Source of the DNA: AP-15 sp963703665
Lineage (GTDB): Bacteria > Pseudomonadota > Alphaproteobacteria > ATCC43930 > CGMCC-115725
Reading direction: 5' to 3'
Assembly: GCA_963703665.1 (NCBI GenBank)
Contig: CAVPFB010000011.1
Location: forward strand, 1-64,000
DNA length: 64,000 bases
The notes beneath the pieces were generated by a model, which was given only the letters and a program-made list of their open reading frames with translations, was not told the DNA's origin and made no database searches. This document shows positions 1 through 8,883 of the stretch, piece by piece. A program made the position numbers and the translations under genes. Each line of letters starts with the position of its first letter. The stretch's first letter is position 1.

Positions 1-339
1 CCATCACCCGCGGTTCAGCCGGCGAGCCACATGTGTCCCCGGCGAAGTCGCGCCGTGAATTTCGGCGCTATCTTCTGCACCGAAAAACCCCTTTGTTATC
101 AAGCTCTCGAAGTTCTCCCGATTAATCTTGGTTTCTTGGAGCACGCGGACATACTCGCTGCCGCGGCGCTTAAGATATTCGACAGACAGGATTTGCTCAC
201 GCCCGAATTACAGCGCGCATACGGGCGTGAGCGCTCGTTGCATCCGGATCAGACTGATTGCCGTCGTAATCCGTAGCGAATTCGATCTGTTGCTCGCGGC
301 TAGCGCAATCGCCCATAACTGCCTGCACGTTTGTCTTCT
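1..339. other. Left-edge stretch without a recognisable gene
   Basis: No reading frame here resembles a known family on either strand. Base composition is more mixed than in the core genes further right. The 3' end of the exported repeat protein begins just to the right, at 340. The window edge prevents saying more. Confidence 0.4.
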
Positions 340-704
340 TTAGTGTCCGTTCCGAGCGTCGCCGGGTAAGCCAGGCGAGCCCCGGGAAGCTTTGATCCGA
401 GCTCGAGGCGCTTTGATCGCTGGGCACGCCGGGCGAACCTCCGTTACTTTGTCCAGGGTAGGGCATACCAGGCGAGCCGTACGATACTTTGTCCAGAGCT
501 GGGCATGCCAGGCGAACCGCCCAAACTCTGTCCGAAAGGTATCCCTTGCGGAGCGAGAACACCTGTATCCGTATTCGTCACAGCGGGCGAATTAGGCGAG
601 CCATTCGAACTTTGTTGCCCTACAGCCGTCTGCGACACAAACGCGCCCGCAGCCAACGAAAAAACTGATGCTACTAAGGGTAGCAGAGCTCGGTGCATTC
701 CCAT
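340..704 (-). CDS. Small exported Gly-Ser-Pro repeat protein, frameshifted
   Basis: The start at 704 (MGMHRALLPL) follows a strong GAGGAG ribosome site. A signal peptide covers about residues 1-30 and ends near the AVGQQ region. The mature part repeats a GGSPGMP-type motif separated by GQS or DQS. At DNA level the repeats are 36-40 bases long. The unit at 447-486 is 40 bases while the next is 39, which explains why the open frame stops at 444. A second one-base excess near the C/G run at about 376-383 would let the protein end in PGDARNGH at 340. The corrected length is about 120 residues. I know no family for it. It resembles collagen-like low-complexity secreted proteins only in composition. 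The gene lies downstream of, and partly overlaps, the membrane protein gene at 592-1460. Confidence 0.5.
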
Positions 705-1460
705 GACACTTCTCCTCAGCTTGGAAGATCGTATAGTGTTGTCGTTCCCCACCCGGTCCTTCTATTCCTCCGTTTGGTTTCCGGCGACATTTGTTGTTGC
801 CGGGGATTGCCCTTTGAAAATTGGAATATATTTGCACCGTACTTAGCTTTTTGGAACCATTATCGGCATTCATATCTGGCAAAATGAAATCTGCGGTGTA
901 CTGGGTATGATTTCCAACTTCCACGAAGAAGTCGTCGCGTGCCAAGCTGTCATCAACTTCCCATTTGAGCACTTGCCAGTTTGGAGAAGGTGTTTTTAGC
1001 ACGTCGCGGACATCGCCGGAGAGCCGCTTGAGCTCCTGGTCGTTTGCAGGGACGACCCGACTAACGATCAGAGCGGCGCAGGTCAGAAACGCGGTTGTCC
1101 TGCCGGTATTTTCGAGAACGAAAGTGACGTGAAGGAGCAGTAAGCCCTGGCCTAACTTCCTGGTCTCGGCGGACTGAGTGACGTAGAGGTTCGGAACTCG
1201 CTGAGCAACAGGGTCGAAAGCCACCACGTCCACAAGGCGCCGACACCGAGCGCCAGAACCGTCGCAACCGCCTGAATGGTCGCAATCGCATCTTTCTGAG
1301 TGCTGAGCCAACCCCGCACACGTCCTGGCCACGACCAGCGTGGTTCCAGACGCCTAGCTTGATCCCAAAAATCCAAGTCCCTTCCTGTCGGAAATCCGGC
1401 TTGCTCGGCCAGAATATACGCCCGCGCCCGAATTCGTTGTTCACGTTTATTTCCGAACAT
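592..1460 (-). CDS. DUF2934-like membrane protein, frameshifted
   Basis: The start at 1460 has a GGGGGAGA ribosome site. Residues about 8-35 carry the DUF2934 signature: an IRARAY helix, then GRDLDFW. One membrane helix follows near residues 50-75 (AIATIQAVATVLALG, then WTWW). The frame then breaks near 1195-1215 and resumes at VPNLYVTQS in another frame. It continues as a soluble beta-rich region containing LLLLHVTFVLENTG, which resembles an extracytoplasmic immunoglobulin-like fold (inference). The C-terminus is uncertain because the open frame to 592 runs into the start of the repeat protein. DUF2934 has no established function. The pair may form a small envelope operon. Confidence 0.5.
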
Positions 1461-1561
1461 TCTCCCCCGCCCCCGAACCGGTGTAAGGCCCGCAGATACT
1501 TTAGCTGAGACCAGCCAACACGACTGTGATCCGCTTCACACGCTTGGGCGAAAGCAGCCAT

Positions 1562-1666
1562 CGGCTTCTCGCCACAATCGGGTCTTATGCTTCTCGACCA
1601 TCACAGTCGAGCGAGGGCGGAGAACCGCGTGCAGTATCGATCGGTCCGGAGGCGGGAGTGGCGGCT
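1562..1666. repeat. Direct repeat, left copy, flanking toxin-antitoxin pair
   Basis: Positions 1562-1599 are identical to 2372-2409 (38 of 38 bases). The similarity continues with small gaps to about 1666. The two copies bracket the toxin-antitoxin pair. Confidence 0.85.
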
Positions 1667-1675
1667 TAAGATTTT

Positions 1676-1954
1676 TCACGGTCGCGTCGGCCGCCGAGCG
1701 CCATGACGCACGCGCAAAATCCGCACATGGTCGGCGGCGATCCGATAACGAATGATGTAGGGGTAGGCCAAGGCCGTTTCGCGCAACTGTGTACCGGGTA
1801 GGGCTCGGCCGCGATACGGAAAGCTCTCCAGGCTGTCGCCTGCCGCCAAGATCTCCCTGACCATGTCCGCGGCGGCGCGCGGGTTGAACTGCGCGATGTA
1901 GCGGTAGATGTGATCGGTCTCTCAAAGCGCGGCGGGTGACCAGATTACTTGCAC
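1676..1954 (-). pseudogene. ParE/RelE-family toxin with internal stop codon
   Basis: A GTG start at 1954 overlaps the end of the antitoxin gene and would begin M-Q-V-I-W-S-P-A-A-L. An in-frame TGA at 1922-1924 follows directly, before ETDHIYRYIAQFNPRAA. The rest is a typical ParE/RelE body: helices, then FPYRGR, then a YPYIIRYRI strand and VRILRVRHGARR at the C-terminus, which carries the usual basic catalytic or binding residues. Known ParE-type toxins are about 95 residues, as here. The stop is a codon change and not an indel, so it looks like true inactivation or a single base error. An internal ATG at 1864 could make only a C-terminal fragment. Confidence 0.7.
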
Positions 1955-2115
1955 GGAGGCGGGACGATCTCGCCTTTCGCGAGTTTCAACAACCACTCCC
2001 GCACCTTGGCGTGCGGCACGCCCTTGCCGGCATCGATCTCGGCTTCGGCTTCGGCAATTGCCCGGGCCTCGATGTCGGCATCGATTTCGTCAAAAACGCT
2101 TTTTGTCTCGGCCAT
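1945..2115 (-). CDS. Antitoxin partner of ParE/RelE-type toxin
   Basis: This 56-residue acidic protein (start MAETKSVFDEIDADIE, GGAG ribosome site) is rich in Glu and Ala helices and ends in a HAKVREWLLKLAKGE segment. That layout is common in antitoxins paired with ParE/RelE toxins, where the C-terminal segment wraps the toxin. The stop codon overlaps the GTG start of the toxin by 10 bases, so translation is coupled as in other such operons. With the toxin broken by a stop codon, this protein may survive as an orphan antitoxin. Confidence 0.65.
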   Translation of the reverse strand: MAETKSVFDEIDADIEARAIAEAEAEIDAGKGVPHAKVREWLLKLAKGEIVPPPCK

Positions 2116-2371
2116 AACATTCTCCAGCATTATTTTGTGGTACTATCACACAGCTTGCTTACCGGAAAGCTAATGTTTCCGCCGCGCAGCGCAAGCGTCA
2201 ACGCGCCCGGTGTCACACCGCAATCGGCAAAACCCGAGGCGGACTGGGTCGGATTATTGGTAAAGCCATGCTGCTCAGCCCATGTCTAATGCGAGAGACG
2301 CGCCTTGTCGTCTCCGACCGCTCGGCTCCCGAGACTGCGGGTTCCGGGACGGTAACGGGCACCTGGGGCTG
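2116..2371. other. Upstream region of antitoxin, no gene seen
   Basis: The stretch is about 250 bases. An AT-rich segment at 2125-2175 probably carries the toxin-antitoxin promoter. No conserved coding frame is visible. Confidence 0.35.
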
Positions 2372-2469
2372 CGGCTTCTCGCCACAATCGGGTCTTATGC
2401 TTCTCGACCGTCGAGCGAGGGCGGAGCGCCGCGTGAAAATCGATCGATTCGGAGGCGGGAACGGCGGCT
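2372..2469. repeat. Direct repeat, right copy, flanking toxin-antitoxin pair
   Basis: This is the second copy of the repeat at 1562-1666, in the same orientation. It is identical over 38 bases and then imperfect, lacking about six bases after position 2409. No transposase or inverted termini are seen. Confidence 0.85.
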
Positions 2470-2485
2470 CGTTCCGAGGGGTGCG

Positions 2486-2660
2486 GGCGGCAATTCCCGT
2501 AATTCCTGATTAAGCGGAAAGAATTCCCGTTAAGTCAAAAAATATTCCCGATTATTGTCGCGATATTTTGCCACAACCTATTGAAATAGCTTATAAATCG
2601 GGTATCCGGCTCAAAAAATTCGTGGTTATTTCCCGGTTCGACGGGAATTTGCGCGCTATA
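2486..2660. repeat. AT-rich intergenic patch with repeated ATTCCCG motifs
   Basis: The heptamer ATTCCCG occurs at least three times between 2490 and 2555. A short inverted pair, TTTCCCG and CGGGAAAT-like CGGGAATTT, lies at about 2631-2650. The patch is far richer in A and T than its neighbours and looks like the remnant of a mobile repeat. It may also hold regulatory sequence for the lipoprotein or adjacent genes. Confidence 0.4.
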
Positions 2661-3009
2661 GATCGGTCTCGGTCGTCTGGCCGGGAAACAGGGTCGCCCG
2701 GCTCCATTCCGACCAGTCGCCGGTAACCGGGTTGTTCGGGTCGCGGTCGTGCCGCCAGCAGATGGTTTCGGCATTTGGCGCCACGACCTTGTGGGTCTGG
2801 CCTTTGGTCATCACGAAATCCTTGGTGGCGACGTAGCCGTTGGCCCGCTCGCCGCAATCCTCGCTTTTGGTGATGACCGCCTCGACATTGACCCGGTCCC
2901 AGGTCGGGTTGTCGAGGACCAGGGTGGCCGATTGGTCCGACCCCGAAGAGCAGCCGGAAGCCATCGGCAGCGCCGCAATCAGGGCCGCCATCAAGACTGG
3001 ATAACGCAT
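2656..3009 (-). CDS. Small lipoprotein, hypothetical
   Basis: The 117-residue product starts with MRYPVLMAAL, has a hydrophobic core and a lipobox ending in Cys20 (ASGC). It is therefore predicted to be lipidated and anchored in the envelope. The ribosome site GGAGGGAGG sits just upstream. The mature part contains LVLDNPTWDRVNVEAVI and two Cys, consistent with a small beta-sandwich. I do not recognise a named family. It lies alone downstream of the regulator gene at 3157-5179 on the same strand, 147 bases away. Confidence 0.6.
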   Translation of the reverse strand: MRYPVLMAALIAALPMASGCSSGSDQSATLVLDNPTWDRVNVEAVITKSEDCGERANGYVATKDFVMTKGQTHKVVAPNAETICWRHDRDPNNPVTGDWSEWSRATLFPGQTTETDL

Positions 3010-3156
3010 CGCCTCCCTCCCAGAGCGCGCAGCAGATAGAGGCGCGCATCGCCGCCGCGCAAGCGGTAATCGCGGATCGGCGCGACGGGCGGCGGAGCAG
3101 GGAACAAACGAGCTTGCCGATCCTAAAGGTCAATCCGAACCGGGCGACGGCGCCGG

Positions 3157-5179
3157 TCAGTGGCCTCGGTCACAAGCGGCGAGCTGAGGGAGGCCAATAC
3201 GGCGCAGGAGATCCTGAAAACGCGGGTCGGATCGGAGCGGATCGAAGGCCGGCCGCAGCAGGATCGATGCTTTGAATCGCGCTCCATAGGCCTTGTTCAG
3301 CGCGATCATCGCCCGGTCCCGATCGCCGAGTCCCACATAAATCAAGGCGATATCGGCATCGGCAGAAGGGTTTTGATCATGCCGGGCCCGCAAGTCATCG
3401 ACAATTTTGATTGCCTCTTCTTTCTGTCCTGACATCGCGTAAGTGTAGCCGAGATAGGAGTTCGAAGGCCCCGCTGTGTCCGGAAAGTTCGATCGCTCTC
3501 TGGAATTCTACAATTGCCTCGTCATGCAAGCGCTTCTGCTCAAGCGCTTGGCCCAGCTCATAATGGCCGATGGCAAAATTCGGGTCCATCTCCAGGATAG
3601 TTTTACTTTTTTGCACTGCCTCGTCATAGCGGCGGGCGACGCACAATGCGTCCGCCATGTCTGCGCTTATGATTAGTGAAAGAGGATCAAGGCTTTCCGC
3701 TTTTGTCAACTCGATGATGCCCTCGCTATGCCGCCCCATCATCATCAGATGCCAGGAATACCATTGATGAGCCGGCGCATAGCCGGGATCCAGCTTGATT
3801 GCCCGCTTGTATTCGCTCTCAGCGGTCTCCCAATCCCAGCCATAAAGGTCTAGAGCGAAAGCGAGAGAGGCATGGGCCTCGGCAAGCTTATCGTCCAAAG
3901 CCAACGCTTTTGACGCCGCTGCCTTGGCTTTGGAAAAAGCCTTCTGCGGAGAAAGGACACCATATTTCCAGTCGCCGGACAATGCGTATGCGTCAGCCAA
4001 GCCGGAATATGCCGCAGCGTAGGTTGGATCCCTGTCGATCGCATAGCTGAAATACTCGATCGCTTTCTTCAAGTCATCTCCAGTTCGCTTGTTGATGAAA
4101 TACCGGCCTTTGAGATAAGCTTCGTAGGCCACTGGGTTCACCGGCTTCGAGTTCTGCAGCGCCGCCTGTTCCTGTTCAGTCATTGTGGCTCGGACCTGCT
4201 CGGCAATAGCGCGAGCGACGCTGCTTTGGAGCACCAGCGTGTCCTGAAGATCCCCTTCAAAGCTTTGGGCCCATATGTGGCGTTCAACAGGCACCTGGAT
4301 CAGCTGGGCGGTAATCCGGACACGGTCGCCAAACCGCAACACGGTTCCCTCGACGACTGCTTCTACGTTCAGCTCGCGAGCGATCTCGGGCAGGAGCTTG
4401 CGAACGCGTTTATAAGTCATTATCGAGGTGCGGGAAATCACGCGTAACGCGCTGATTTGTCCCAGCGTGGAGATCAACTCGTCTGTCATGCCATCGGCGA
4501 AGTAATCTTGCGAAGGATCGCTGGAAAGGCTTTCCAATGGTAGTACCGCTATTGAGCAAATCTTAGGCGAGGCCTGATTCCGGGAGTGGAGAATCCAAGA
4601 GAACGAAGCCACAAACAACCGGGCTAAGCTAAAGACGAGAAGCCTACAGTCAAGAAGACGGGACGGTCGCCGCGATGACGAGCCAGTGTCGGTGATCTCG
4701 ACAACACCGGCCGGGAGATCCGATGCCTCTTCATGCTCGGTCTCGCGACCGATCAAACTGGAGATCGCGGTCGGAAGGTTGCTCGACGGAGTGGATTGCG
4801 GTGCCTCCGCGACCGCGCCACGGTCGACCCGTGTTTCGGCATCAGATGCGGCGACGGAAGTGCGGATCTCAGCGACGAACCGGTAGCCCCGTCCGGACAC
4901 GGTCCGGATGAAATCCCGATCCTCTCCGAGCGCTTTGCGCAGTGCCGAGATCTGGACCACTAGATTGTTCTCTTCTACGACCGTGTCCGGCCAGACGCGG
5001 CTCAGGAACTCGTCCTTGGTGACGAGCGCGCCGCGCGCCTCGATCAGGACCATCAGGATTTCGAAGGCACGGCTGCCAAGCTCGACGGCGACCCCATCGG
5101 CGCGGAGCTCGCGGCGGTGCGGCAGCAACCGGAACCGGCCGAACTCGACAGCCCCCAGGGCTTCGTCGATCAGCCTCAT
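3157..5179 (-). CDS. Winged-helix/TPR transcriptional regulator, frameshifted
   Basis: The start at 5179 (MRLIDEALG) follows an AGAGG ribosome site. Residues 8-104 are an OmpR/CadC-type winged helix (FLSRVWPDTVVEENNLVVQIS, then ISGRGYRF-like VSGRGYRF). Residues 135-146 (NLPTAISSLIGRE) match the sequence that normally leads into an AAA/NB-ARC ATPase in other regulators, but the ATPase is absent. One hydrophobic helix lies at 177-198. Next comes a TolB-like segment (AVLPLESL, YFADGMTDELI), and then about eight TPR repeats to the C-terminus. The last repeats are in another frame from about 3450, so the gene is frameshifted there. Corrected length is about 674 residues. It is probably a membrane-anchored DNA-binding sensor. 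Its target is unknown. Confidence 0.75.
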
Positions 5180-5585
5180 AGAGAGCCTCTTTACATCTTT
5201 TAATAAAATTTCATATTCGATTAATGCGGTCAAGCTCAGGTTCGAGCAACGCTCCGCAAATGGAATTCGGCGCACCGGCTCTCGCAATGGTAAAGCAGCT
5301 CGTCGCTCCGCGACGACACCGGGTCAAGATAGCGTCGCGTCGCCAAGTGTCGCTTTTAGATGATTTCAGAAGAGATCACCTGCGCCGACAAGGACTTTAA
5401 TCCGATCCAGCCTCATTCCTTCACCGCGTATCGGGGAAGGATCTCAATTGACGAATTATCTCGGAGCAGGCGGAAGGAGCAGCCCGACACAAGGGTTCGG
5501 GGGCTTTCTGGGCGCTGGTCGTCTCCACGGGACCACGCCCGCGGTCGACCGTGTCAAGGGGCCACGGCAAGGCGCGCAGGGGAAA
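5180..5585. other. Divergent intergenic region
   Basis: The 406 bases between the regulator (leftward) and the ECF sigma factor (rightward) must hold both promoters. I see no coding frame with a recognisable family and no clear consensus promoter. Confidence 0.4.
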
Positions 5586-6215
5586 ATGTCATGGAACACC
5601 GATCGGCATCGTCGCGCGCGGTTCGAGGCGATAGCACTGCCCCATCTCGATGCCGCTTACGCGCTCGCGCGATGGCTGACGCGCAACGATGCCGATGCCG
5701 CCGATGTCGCGCAGGAAGCGTTTCTGCGGGCGTTTCGCTATTTCGACAGCTATCGCGGCGACGATGCCAAAAGCTGGGTGCTTAAGATCGTACGGCGCAC
5801 CTGCTACGGCTGGCTCGCGCGCAATCGGCCGGCGGATGTCGTCTCGCTCGAAGCGGAGGAGGAACTCGGCGACGCGGTCGCGACGTCGGCGATCGATGCC
5901 GAGGCGTTGCTGGAAAGCCGGTCCGATTTGCGGCATCTCCACCAGCTGATCGAGGCGCTCCCGGCGGCAATGCGCGAGGCGATCGTTCTGCGCGACCTGC
6001 ACGAGCTCGGCTACCGCGAGATCGCCGAGGTAACGGGCGTGCCGATCGGGACGGTCATGTCCCGCCTTCATCGCGCGCGCTCCTTGCTGCTCCGCACGTA
6101 CGATCAAACTGGCGGCACGGCTGCCGCGTCTATGGCTCCGCGTACACAAGAGGTTAGCCCGGGGCACGGATCACCGGTGCCAAAGTCGAGCTCTGGTCAT
6201 CGATGTGCCGCGTGA
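5586..6215 (+). CDS. ECF-family RNA polymerase sigma factor
   Basis: The start at 5586 (MSWNTDRHRR) follows AGGGG. Region 2 covers about residues 12-80, with the core-binding DAADVAQEAFLRAFRYFDSY helix. Region 4 covers about 115-170 and has the helix-turn-helix YREIAEVTGVPIGTVMSRLHRAR. There is no region 3, as expected for ECF sigmas. A tail of about 35 Ser/Pro/Ala-rich residues follows. No anti-sigma gene is adjacent. The genes downstream on the same strand encode cytochrome b561, a metallophosphoesterase and a cupredoxin, and two of them are preceded by an identical decamer that is a good candidate for this factor's promoter. Oxidative or envelope stress is the likely signal (inference). 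Confidence 0.85.
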   Translation: MSWNTDRHRRARFEAIALPHLDAAYALARWLTRNDADAADVAQEAFLRAFRYFDSYRGDDAKSWVLKIVRRTCYGWLARNRPADVVSLEAEEELGDAVATSAIDAEALLESRSDLRHLHQLIEALPAAMREAIVLRDLHELGYREIAEVTGVPIGTVMSRLHRARSLLLRTYDQTGGTAAASMAPRTQEVSPGHGSPVPKSSSGHRCAA

Positions 6216-6380
6216 TGTGGAAATGACGTCAGGCGACCCTACTACCGCGCGCGGATTGCCGGCGTATCGCGAGCTGGACAACACGCTCGGTCTGATCGCG
6301 TCAGTAGCCAACTGCTCGCCGATGCTCGCACGGGCAGGGAGCGTCCCGTATCCGTCCACGCCTTCGCGTAGCCACGGCCG

Positions 6381-6395
6381 CGGGAATAAATCCGC
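6381..6395 (+). promoter_or_regulatory. Candidate ECF promoter -35 element, copy 1
   Basis: The sequence CGGGAATAAA, followed after one base by CCGC, lies about 60 bases before the cytochrome b561 start. The same string occurs at 7144-7158 before the metallophosphoesterase gene. A GGGAAT-type -35 is plausible for an ECF sigma. The -10 is not obvious. Confidence 0.45.
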
Positions 6396-6453
6396 GCCCG
6401 ATCCGATCCTTGCTCCTGCCGGCCCTGCGAGGGCATGAGAGTGAGGTATTCGG

Positions 6454-7062
6454 ATGCTGCGGGCTGATGGCGATCCCGAACTGCGCGTTTTCGACCCGGT
6501 GATCCGGTTCCTGCATTGGTTGACCCTGTTCCTCGTCATCACGATCTTCGCGCTCGCCTTCTCGATCGGTTTCGCATCATCGAGGGAGGAGGCCGTTGCA
6601 CTCATCCAGCTGCATCGCTCGTTCGGCGTGACCGTGTGGGTCGTGACCCTCGGTCGGCTCGTTTGGCGCCAATTCGCGCGCTTTCCCAACTGGCCCGCCG
6701 ACATGCCGCAGGCGATGCGGTTCGCGGCGCAATGGAGCGAATACGCGCTCTACGCCCTGCTGGCGACGCAGCCGATCCTTGGGCTGCTCTGGACCAACGC
6801 GTACGGCGACCGGGTGAACCTGTTCTTTCTCGGCTATCTGCCGGCGCTGATCGGCCGGGACCGTCCGCTCGCGAAGCAGCTGGGGCAGGCGCACACGACG
6901 GTCGGGTTCCTTCTCCTCGGCCTGATCGCGCTTCATGCCGCGGCGGCGCTCTACCACCATTTCTGGCGCCGCGACGATACGCTCAGGGCGATGCTGCCGC
7001 CGGGAATGGGGCGCCGGGAAGCGCATCGCGCGCATGAGAGCCAAAATTTTGGGCAGCGCTAA
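6454..7062 (+). CDS. Cytochrome b561-family membrane protein
   Basis: The 202-residue product carries the b561 domain: RFLHWLTLFLVI (helix 1, haem His), LIQLHRSFGVTVWVV (helix 2, His), YALYALLATQPILGLL (helix 3) and GQAHTTVGFLLLGLIALHAAAALYHHF (helix 4, several His). It is predicted to bind two b haems and pass electrons across the inner membrane from quinol or superoxide to an exported partner. Length fits the bacterial family (about 175-200). It follows the ECF sigma gene and precedes an exported phosphoesterase and a cupredoxin, so it may belong to the stress regulon of that sigma. Confidence 0.88.
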   Translation: MLRADGDPELRVFDPVIRFLHWLTLFLVITIFALAFSIGFASSREEAVALIQLHRSFGVTVWVVTLGRLVWRQFARFPNWPADMPQAMRFAAQWSEYALYALLATQPILGLLWTNAYGDRVNLFFLGYLPALIGRDRPLAKQLGQAHTTVGFLLLGLIALHAAAALYHHFWRRDDTLRAMLPPGMGRREAHRAHESQNFGQR

Positions 7063-7143
7063 GCCTCGCTCAACGGTCTGCTCGCCGCCGACCGGCAACG
7101 CGCGCTTCTGAAGGAAAAACTCCGCAACGAAACACACGAGCCT

Positions 7144-7158
7144 CGGGAATAAAGCCGC
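7144..7158 (+). promoter_or_regulatory. Candidate ECF promoter -35 element, copy 2
   Basis: The second copy of CGGGAATAAA plus CCGC lies about 52 bases before the metallophosphoesterase start, matching the spacing of copy 1 from its gene. A GGTCTG near 7169 could be the -10. Confidence 0.45.
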
Positions 7159-7209
7159 AAGCCCTCCGGTCTGGATCGGCGCAACCACCACGCCATTCAG
7201 GAGAGAGAG

Positions 7210-8184
7210 ATGGCCGATCGTGACGGTACCAGGCTGTTGGGCGAGACGAACATCAATCGCCGCGGCCTGTTGAAGTGCATGACTTGGGCGGGCACCGGCG
7301 TCGTCTGGAGCCTCGCCGGCGGCGTGCCGCGCACCCTCGGGCTGGTCGGCTCGGCCGCCGCCGCCGAGGCGACGCAAGGCGATCTGACCTTTGTCCAGAT
7401 CAGCGACAGCCATATCGGCTTCCACCTGCCGCCAAACCCGAACCCGACCGCCACACTCGGCGAGGCCATCGCCAAGATCAAGGCGATGCCGGCCCAGCCC
7501 GCCTTCCTGGTCCATACCGGCGACATCAGCCACCTGTCCAAGGAAGAGCAGTGGGACGCCGCCGATCAGGTCATCAAGGGGGCGAACAAGCAGGTGTTCT
7601 TTATTCCCGGCGAACACGACGTGGCCGATGCCGGCAACGGCAAGGCCTATCTCGCCCGCTACGGAAAGGATACGCAGGGCAAGGGCTGGTACAGCTTCGA
7701 CATGGCCGGCGTCCATTTCATCGGCCTGATCAACGTCTTTGATTTTCAGCCGGGGTTCAAATCCGCCGGGCTCGCCACCCTCGGCGACGACCAGCTCGAA
7801 TGGCTCGAAAAGGACGTCGCCGGGCGCTCGGCGAGCACCCCGATCGTCGTCCTCGCCCATCTGCCGATGTGGACGATCTATGAGCAGTGGGGCTGGGGCA
7901 CTGCGGATGCCGGCCGCGCGCTCGGCTATCTGAAGCGCTTTGGCTCGGTCACCGTATTGAACGGCCACATCCATCAGATCATCCAGAAGGTCGAGGGCAA
8001 CGTCACCTTTCATACCGCGGCCTCGACCGCCTATCCGCAGCCGGCGCCCGGCACGGCTCCGGCTCCGGGGCCGATGAAGAACGTGCCGGCTGGCGAATTG
8101 CACAAATATCTCGGCGTCAGGACCGTCGACTACGTCGCCAGCAAGGGCGCGCCGGCCCTGACCGACAGCCCGCTCGTCGCGTGA
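7210..8184 (+). CDS. Exported calcineurin-like metallophosphoesterase (Tat signal)
   Basis: The 324-residue protein begins with a long N-terminus holding a twin-arginine signal: NRRGLLK near residues 16-22, a hydrophobic stretch, and AAAAEA at about 50. The metal site motifs follow in order: DSH in QISDSHIG, GDIS in HTGDISHLS, GEHD in PGEHDVAD, AHLPMW, and GHIHQ in NGHIHQIIQ. GEHD replaces the usual GNHD, a small variation. Tat export implies folding with metal before export to the periplasm. The AGGAGAGAG ribosome site is strong. The cupredoxin gene follows 11 bases after its stop, so the two are surely co-transcribed. Confidence 0.88.
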   Translation: MADRDGTRLLGETNINRRGLLKCMTWAGTGVVWSLAGGVPRTLGLVGSAAAAEATQGDLTFVQISDSHIGFHLPPNPNPTATLGEAIAKIKAMPAQPAFLVHTGDISHLSKEEQWDAADQVIKGANKQVFFIPGEHDVADAGNGKAYLARYGKDTQGKGWYSFDMAGVHFIGLINVFDFQPGFKSAGLATLGDDQLEWLEKDVAGRSASTPIVVLAHLPMWTIYEQWGWGTADAGRALGYLKRFGSVTVLNGHIHQIIQKVEGNVTFHTAASTAYPQPAPGTAPAPGPMKNVPAGELHKYLGVRTVDYVASKGAPALTDSPLVA

Positions 8185-8195
8185 GGGAGAGGGCC

Positions 8196-8601
8196 ATGTC
8201 AACGACCCGAAACCCGATGCCGCGCCGAGCCCGCTTCGGTCTGATCCTCGGCGCGATCGGAGCGGCGGCGCTTCTCGCTGCCGCGGCTGCCAAGTCTCGG
8301 CGCCGCCGGCAACGCGGTGGTCGACGCCGGCGCAAAAACGACCACGATCGATATCGACAATTTCGCCTTCGCTCCGCCCGATCTCACCATCGCTGCCGGT
8401 ACGACGGTGACCTGGAAGAACGAAGACGACGAGGTGCACCGCGTGACGGACGACCACAAGGGGTTCTCATCGGCGGCGCTCGACACCGACGACAGCTATT
8501 CCCACACCTTCACGAAGCCGGGGGTCTACCATTATTTCTGCTCGGTCCACCCCTACATGGTCGGCAAGATCGTCGTTAAACCCGCCGGGGCGCGGTCGTA
8601 A
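8196..8601 (+). CDS. Exported cupredoxin (amicyanin/plastocyanin-like), frameshifted
   Basis: The start MSTTRNPMPRRARFG is followed by a hydrophobic signal. The frame breaks near 8289, inside GCTGCCAAG, and resumes as LGAAGNAVVDAGAK. The mature domain of about 90 residues has the cupredoxin fold and type 1 copper ligands: His in EVHRVTDD, then Cys, His and Met in YFCSVHPYMVGKI. One extra base explains the break. The protein probably carries electrons in the periplasm, perhaps from the cytochrome b561 encoded two genes upstream. Confidence 0.82.
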
Positions 8602-8615
8602 GCCCGGAGGGCGCG

Positions 8616-8882
8616 ATGTGGAAGCATCCCTCTGCCCCCGGTCCGGCACTCCGCGAGGTGATCGGCGCCTGGCTCGTCTGCTTCGTCGTGGCGGCGGGAT
8701 GCTTCACTCTCTTGGCCGCCGCCGCGCCCGTCCCCGACGGTCCGGCCAAAGCATTGATCGGCCGCGGCCCGGCCGCTACGGGGGCCGCCGCCGGAGCCGA
8801 TCGGCGCACCGGCGGCATTGATCAACCCTGGTGCGGTCGCTACGCTGGCCGCCGCCGACGCCATCGCCACGGGAGATGCTGA
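8616..8882 (+). CDS. Small predicted membrane protein, hypothetical
   Basis: This reading frame starts 15 bases after the cupredoxin with a GGAGG-like site. Residues 12-40 (REVIGAWLVCFVVAAGCFTLLAAAA) form one membrane helix or signal. The second half turns into Arg/Gly-rich sequence typical of a wrong frame, so the true C-terminus is probably frameshifted. Position suggests it belongs to the ECF sigma operon. No family is recognised. Confidence 0.35.
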   Translation: MWKHPSAPGPALREVIGAWLVCFVVAAGCFTLLAAAAPVPDGPAKALIGRGPAATGAAAGADRRTGGIDQPWCGRYAGRRRRHRHGRC

Positions 8883-8883
8883 A

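Noticed and set aside
2486..2660. Repeated ATTCCCG motifs as a replication origin or iteron array
   Set aside because: Copies are few, irregularly spaced, and no replication initiator gene is near.
6577..8457. 626-codon open frame on the - strand opposite cytochrome b561 and the phosphoesterase
   Set aside because: Both genes on the + strand have full motifs and ribosome sites; the opposite frame matches nothing.
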